Assembly: GCA_949358305.1 (NCBI GenBank)
Contig: OX442319.1
Location: 10,108,001 to 10,172,000 of the forward strand
DNA length: 64,000 bases
Direction of reading: 5' to 3'
DNA from: Strigamia acuminata
Lineage: Eukaryota > Arthropoda > Chilopoda > Geophilomorpha > Linotaeniidae
The position numbers and the translations under genes are program-made. Under the pieces are notes generated by a model that saw nothing but the letters and a program-made list of their open reading frames with translations, was not told the DNA's origin and searched no databases. Within the stretch, counting starts at the first letter, position 1. Every line of letters begins with the position of its first letter. This document shows positions 61,139-64,000 of this stretch, piece after piece.

Positions 61139-62217
61139 GATTCCCATTACCTTAGAAAATATAAAAATCTTTTAAAAAAAATATCAAACAAAAACAAATA
61201 AAAAAAAGTACAAATCTGTTTCTTCATTCAGAACTGTCTTCTGAAGCCAACTGGAATTTATAAAATCTTTATTGTCCAAAGTATTGGATTGAATAAATCT
61301 ACGTGGAGGTGATTCATAAGCGACCTCCATCTCAAAAATCATGTCCTTGAGTTGCTGACTAATCGGTCTGTTGTTATTTGTCTAATCCCAAGTTGCTTTA
61401 ATCCCCTTCCAACCCCAAACAAATCATCCAGGGGTCAGCTGACAGTTGACAACAACTGGAATGCAAATAAAAAAATGTTACTGATTCATTCCGTAAGCTT
61501 GTTTTTAAAGGCTTTTATTTAACTTGACTTGAACGTTTGTTTGTGTCAACGTCCGGTCACGTGACCTGTAATGTTTCAACTTCCGGTACTTCCGGTTTGT
61601 GTAATTTCTCAAAAAAAATGAATTAAAAAATTAATCAGACGATTGGAAAGTAGACTTTTCTGGTGCAGTTTTTTGTCTACTTTCCAATTTTCATGATAAA
61701 ATTTGTATTAAAAGTAGTTAAAAGGGAGGAAAAGCTAAATTACGGCGAAATGTAACAAAAAACAGCGCCACCTGGCGGATCCCGTGTCTTTTAATGGATG
61801 CCAAAATGTTCGCCGATACTAATTTTGATGTTTTCGATACTAAAAAAAGGTTCTAAAAATTCTGAAACCAGGCTAAACCTGGTAAAAACAAAAATTCTTA
61901 TCTGCCCATATATTTTGTTTTTTAATATTATTTAGAAAAGTACTTTGTTGAAGGTTTTTTGGCACGATCACGGCAATCACGAAACAATCTGCAATAGTAG
62001 CGCACTCTGACGGCGATTTGAACACCAATATAAAAGCCTTTTTCAAAAACTTGGTTTTTTATATTTACTTGTTCACATGTAAGAATGTTCTTTGGTAACA
62101 GGACAGCCATTAAATTGATTGTAATAAAGATAGACAAATGTTTTTAAAAAATTTCTTTCTTTTATGATTTGTTTTAATTCTGTTTGATGTTAAAAAGAAG
62201 GATAAAACACTCATCAG
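61139..62217. other. Intergenic; regulatory-looking motifs
   Basis: 61550-61600 contains TCACGTGACC and two ACTTCCGG (ETS-type) sites in 15 bp. At 61763-61778 CAGCGCCACCTGGCGG fits a CTCF-type core (AGGTGGCGC on the minus strand). No gene is seen. The minus-strand frame at 61928-62137 is not supported. Confidence 0.4.
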
Positions 62218-63680
62218 TCATTCGTTACTGAATTTCTCAAAAAATCGCTTTTTCCAATGATTGGTTTTAGCCACATATTTCGTATCCTGCAATCAAGAAT
62301 TTAATTTCAGCGAAATTTATTACTAGAATTAATTCATAAAAAAAAAAGATTTACCTGTTGTGGCTCAGGTTTTGGTTCCGTCACTGTAGGTGTGAATTGC
62401 AATCGAATACGCAAGAGAAAAGCAGACTGCAAATTAAATACACATTTATGTTCGATTAAAAAGCAACAACAAATCGACAAAAATCTAAATCCTACCTTAG
62501 AGAATGGCTCGAAATCGGACTCTGCTAAAGGTGGTGATGGTGGTGTCGGCAGTGGGTTCATAAAGACAGGGAGCACCTACACGCAAATAAATAAATAAAT
62601 AAATAAATTGAAAATTAATGATATATAATTTTAAGCACATCGCTTACTTTTTTCGACCGGTTACTTCGGCGCACTCTTATTGGTCGACTTTCTTCATTCA
62701 ATTTTATAACCGGATAGGGCGCATATCTATTAGTTCTGGCTGATCGGGTAATAGGAGGTGAAATAGGAGGTTCAAAGAGTGTGGAGGGTCGAGAAATAGG
62801 TGTAATAGGACGTTCAATGAGTGTGGACTCGTTCAATTCTTCTGAATCTCTTCTTCTGGCTCTCTGAAACGAAAGAAAAATTATTAAATCGAAGTAATTT
62901 TTTATTTTTGCTTTTATTATTACCAGTCGTAATAATCTTTCGTGTGTGCACATGTGGTTGTGGGTGTCGCAATGTCGAGACATGTTAGACACGTGGTCGG
63001 TTGCATAATTGCAATTTAAAGCGGTACATTTCAATTCCTTTTTGCCGGTGTGTTTGAGCTCGTGGCGAGTTAGTTGCGCTTTCTTGTTGAAACTTCTGTC
63101 GCATTTGGCGCACACGTATCGCCCGTTCGAGTGAAATTCACGAGCGTGCTGTTGCAACTCGAATTTCGTGTGAAAAGAGAAGTCGCAGCACGTTAACGGC
63201 GCTTCCGATTTGATGTGCAATTTCCTAAAATGGCGCGTCAAGTTTCCCGTCCGTCTACTTTTGTAGGAACAAAGACTCGTTTTGCAACGATCTGTCGAAG
63301 AAAATCAAATCAAAACTAAACACAAAGTATATATAATATATATATATAATATAATATATTATAAACACAAAATACTTACACCAATCGGTGCTCGTTGCTT
63401 GACGGTCGTCCATTCCGTCTTCATTGTCCGATTCTTCGTCTGTTACGTAACTTTGATCGGTTTTGAGTTTGTCTTCTTTCTCGGTTTTGATTTCCATTGC
63501 GGTGTTTATGCAATAACCTCTGCTGGTACTGTCGTAGAATCCAGAGTCTTGCGTTGAGATTTGTTGATCTTCGATGGCGCCTCGTGACTCGTGATTCGAT
63601 GGCGAATTGAGAATCGCCGTTTCGGTTCGGTCTTGCGGCGAATCATCGGCGGATTGGAGTCCGTCGACGGTCGTGTCCAT
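62218..63680 (-). CDS. C2H2 zinc-finger protein, 6 exons
   Basis: Probably a sequence-specific transcription factor. Exons: 63380-63680, 62924-63291, 62648-62863, 62496-62576, 62355-62426 and 62218-62286. All junctions are GT/AG and in phase, giving 368 aa from the ATG at 63678-63680. Exon 1 is acidic and Ser/Thr-rich (a possible activation domain). Exon 2 carries three good C2H2 fingers (CKTSLCSY...HFRKLH; YVCAKCDRSF...HELKH; LKCTALNCNY...HCDTH) and one degenerate finger (LTCCDFSF...HAREFH) in which the two Cys are adjacent. Exon 3 has a repeated ERPITPISRP-like proline/serine segment, and the last exons are proline-rich then basic. Small final exons were placed by phase and splice sites. 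The orthologue is not recognised. Confidence 0.86.
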
Positions 63681-64000
63681 CGGGGTTGGCGTTGGTTGGA
63701 TCGGTGAAATTAAATGTGCAATTGGCTGCTTTTTTTCGCGGAGAAATAGTGAGAATGACTCGTGGACCGTTCAAGATGGATAGGTTTGAACGTGTTTTTT
63801 GGAATCTCGTGACTCGTCATAATCGGATTAAAAATCAGCCACTTAGGTGGAAAATGTAAAAAACTGAACCAATTAGGCTTATTTCCAAGGATCCGGAACG
63901 TGGATTATTTTCGTTCGAAAAATGCGTAGTGCATTCGTGCGGAGTGCTGCCGTGAAGTTTCAGGGGAGCATTTGTTAAGCGATGCAATTTTATTTCGATT
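63681..64000. other. 5' region of the zinc-finger gene
   Basis: Upstream sequence of the gene on the minus strand. A TCAAGATGG segment near 63770 resembles a YY1-type initiator element. No other gene is visible before the window ends. Confidence 0.4.

Overview
This is a eukaryotic nuclear window, most likely from an arthropod (probably an insect; order not resolved). The reasons are intron-containing animal genes with GT/AG splice sites (DHODH, PGRMC, a C2H2 zinc-finger gene), TTAGG/TCAGG-type pentamers, a CGP-repeat sperm-type protein, TATA+Inr promoters, AATAAA signals and a dense load of DNA transposons plus one Ty3/Gypsy retrotransposon. The sequence is AT-rich. There is no sign of operons, CRISPR arrays or bacterial genes, and I found no convincing tRNA or rRNA gene.

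Layout. 1-7.4 kb: mostly non-coding, with minisatellites, a 738-bp hAT-type element with a perfect 8-bp target duplication, and mariner debris. 7.44-11.55 kb: a complete Mutator-like (MULE) transposon with ~240-bp inverted repeats, a 9-bp target duplication and one intact 1076-aa ORF that joins a MULE transposase, a SWIM finger, a Ulp1-type protease and a PHD finger. 12.97-16.28 kb (minus): a complete 7-exon mitochondrial dihydroorotate dehydrogenase gene. 17.8-18.3 kb: a broken NACHT NTPase fragment. 19.9-20.9 kb (plus): a 3-exon PGRMC (MAPR/cytochrome b5-like) gene. 21.25-34.74 kb (minus): a 13.5-kb Gypsy element whose two 1015-bp LTRs look identical, with gag, pol and a third 921-aa ORF of unknown function. 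34.9-38.8 kb (plus): a Cys/Gly/Pro-rich gene resembling the Mst(3)CGP sperm-tail proteins, carrying a one-base frameshift in a minisatellite.

39-62 kb is a transposon graveyard: two near-identical mariner transposase copies sharing the same stop, coding-like minisatellites, several dispersed repeat families, small MITEs, fragments of host genes (a DNAJC17 J domain, a fibronectin-III exon) and three intact intronless ORFs (a BED-finger protein, a FLYWCH+MULE transposase and an unrecognised 402-aa protein). At 60.1-61.1 kb sits a foldback element packed with CAGCTG E-box palindromes. 62.2-63.7 kb (minus) holds a 6-exon C2H2 zinc-finger gene.

The host genes belong to unrelated pathways: pyrimidine synthesis, haem/steroid handling, sperm structure and transcription. 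The main theme is mobile DNA. The Gypsy element lies between the PGRMC poly(A) site and the start of the CGP gene, 160 bp from the latter's ATG, and both MULE-type ORFs keep their catalytic acidic residues.
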